Source of the DNA: DAIOEK01 sp963721445
GTDB lineage: Bacteria; Chloroflexota; Anaerolineae; Anaerolineales; Anaerolineaceae
Direction of reading: 5' to 3'
Length of the DNA: 64,000 nucleotides
Assembly: GCA_963721445.1 (NCBI GenBank)
Contig: CAVRIZ010000005.1
Coordinates: 558,001-622,000 of the forward strand
Both the position numbers and the translations under genes were made by a program. Below, in pieces: positions 63,479-64,000 of this stretch (within the stretch, counting starts at the first letter, position 1; every line of letters begins with the position of its first letter). The notes below the pieces were generated by a model. The model did not search any database. It was not told the origin of the DNA and was given only the letters and a program-made list of their open reading frames with translations.

Positions 63479-64000
63479 AAAGAAAATTCGGGTGGTTATC
63501 ACAGATGATCATGACATGGTGCGCCGTGGATTGGCTTCTTATCTAAGCATCACTCCTGACATCCAATTAGTGGGTGAGGCTTCCAATGGAGAGGAGGCTA
63601 TCGCAATATGCGAACAGGTTCAACCGGATATTGTCTTAATGGATATCATGATGCCCAAAATGGATGGTATCGAAGCAACCCGTCAGATCAGGAAAAAGAA
63701 TCCTTCCATTCAGGTTATCGCCCTGACCAGTTATCAGGAAAAAGACCTGGTCCACCAGATTATTATTGAAGGCGCGATCAGCTATCTTCTGAAGAATGTG
63801 ACCGGAGAAGAGCTGATCGATGCTATCCGAAAAGGCTACAATGGCAAGCCCACCATGGCGCCGGAAGTAGCCCAGGCACTTATTCGTGATCAATTTCCCT
63901 CACCCGGGGACGATCTAACTGGACGAGAAAAAGAGGTCCTAAACCTGCTTGTGGATGGCTTGAATAATCCGGAAATCGCCCAACGATTGACAATTAGCCG
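63471..64000 (+). CDS. NarL/FixJ-type response regulator, cut by window end
   Basis: Starts at the ATG at 63471 inside the kinase stop region and stays open to base 64000 (about 176 residues visible). The receiver domain begins KIRVVITDDHDMVRRGLASY and has phosphoacceptor Asp in DIVLMDIMMPKMDG. The LuxR-type helix-turn-helix begins with LTGREKEVLNLLVDGLNNPE and continues IAQRLTIS. It is the partner of the propeller kinase. The GGAGAGGAG just upstream acts as ribosome site. Confidence 0.93.
   Translation, partial: MTEKKIRVVITDDHDMVRRGLASYLSITPDIQLVGEASNGEEAIAICEQVQPDIVLMDIMMPKMDGIEATRQIRKKNPSIQVIALTSYQEKDLVHQIIIEGAISYLLKNVTGEELIDAIRKGYNGKPTMAPEVAQALIRDQFPSPGDDLTGREKEVLNLLVDGLNNPEIAQRLTIS

Noticed and set aside
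1..64000. tRNA, rRNA, insertion sequences, prophage or integrase genes
   Set aside because: None recognised on either strand; all long frames are accounted for by the listed families.

Overview
The window reads as one stretch of a bacterial chromosome of moderate GC content. The gene families suggest Chloroflexota, probably class Anaerolineae. Pointers are the Ala/Pro/Thr-rich linkers behind lipoprotein signals, the short RNB-type exonuclease, the ECF sigma factor paired with a membrane-anchored TolB-propeller protein, and a very large cyclic-glucan-synthase-like enzyme. No 16S gene is present, so the assignment is inference. I see no tRNA, rRNA, CRISPR array, insertion sequence or phage gene.

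Layout. (1) 1-1925, minus: the start of a branched-chain amino acid (Liv-type) ABC system, with permease (cut by the window edge) and lipoprotein binding protein. (2) 2325-2750: a lone VOC/PhnB-like protein. (3) 2922-15356, minus: a complete L-arabinose-type pathway headed by a LacI regulator, followed by a YtfQ/R/T/YjfF-type sugar ABC importer, an unknown exported protein, a zinc-dependent dehydrogenase, then araB, araD and araA. A good sigma70 promoter and a 12-bp palindromic operator sit directly before lacI. (4) 15536-20252: an RNB exonuclease with a frameshifted S1 tail, a PAS-GAF-GGDEF diguanylate cyclase and a B12-binding radical SAM protein. (5) 20696-34755: a stress and cell-envelope island. 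It holds a CBS-domain protein, many small membrane proteins (lmo0937 type, GlsB/YeaQ type, YggT-like), CsbD, a Dps-like protein, an RRM protein, a PAP2/diacylglycerol-kinase/YihY/AI-2E operon, a two-component system and a tandem universal stress protein. (6) 34758-43729: a cyclic beta-glucan-synthase-like giant gene. (7) 43781-46495: a DUF2231-like membrane protein and an APC permease. (8) 46627-51497, minus: a BMP-type (nucleoside-like) ABC importer. (9) 51771-54616, minus: an ECF sigma factor and its membrane propeller partner. (10) 54974-64000, plus: a PAS/GAF/HD-GYP signalling protein, enolase, and a ligand-propeller histidine kinase with a NarL-type regulator cut by the window end.

The most interesting signal is a conserved intergenic element, present in five copies (about 20.4, 21.95, 30.0, 30.5 and 33.4 kb). 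Each copy points toward the next gene: four on the minus strand before the radical SAM, Lys-rich, Dps-like and RRM genes, and one on the plus strand before the universal stress protein. It looks like the promoter or operator of a stress regulon. A second point is the sugar permease of the arabinose operon, which carries an extra membrane segment and a roughly 130-residue probably extracytoplasmic domain, with an unknown exported protein as the next gene.

Six genes (RNB nuclease, AI-2E transporter, universal stress protein, glucan synthase, PAS/HD-GYP protein, propeller kinase) are each broken by a frameshift in the same direction (+1, equivalent to one extra base). The protein sequence resumes in frame with family-typical residues on the other side. 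This looks more like insertion errors in the assembly than gene decay. For five of these genes both fragments are listed separately; for the nuclease the displaced tail is listed as a pseudogene piece.
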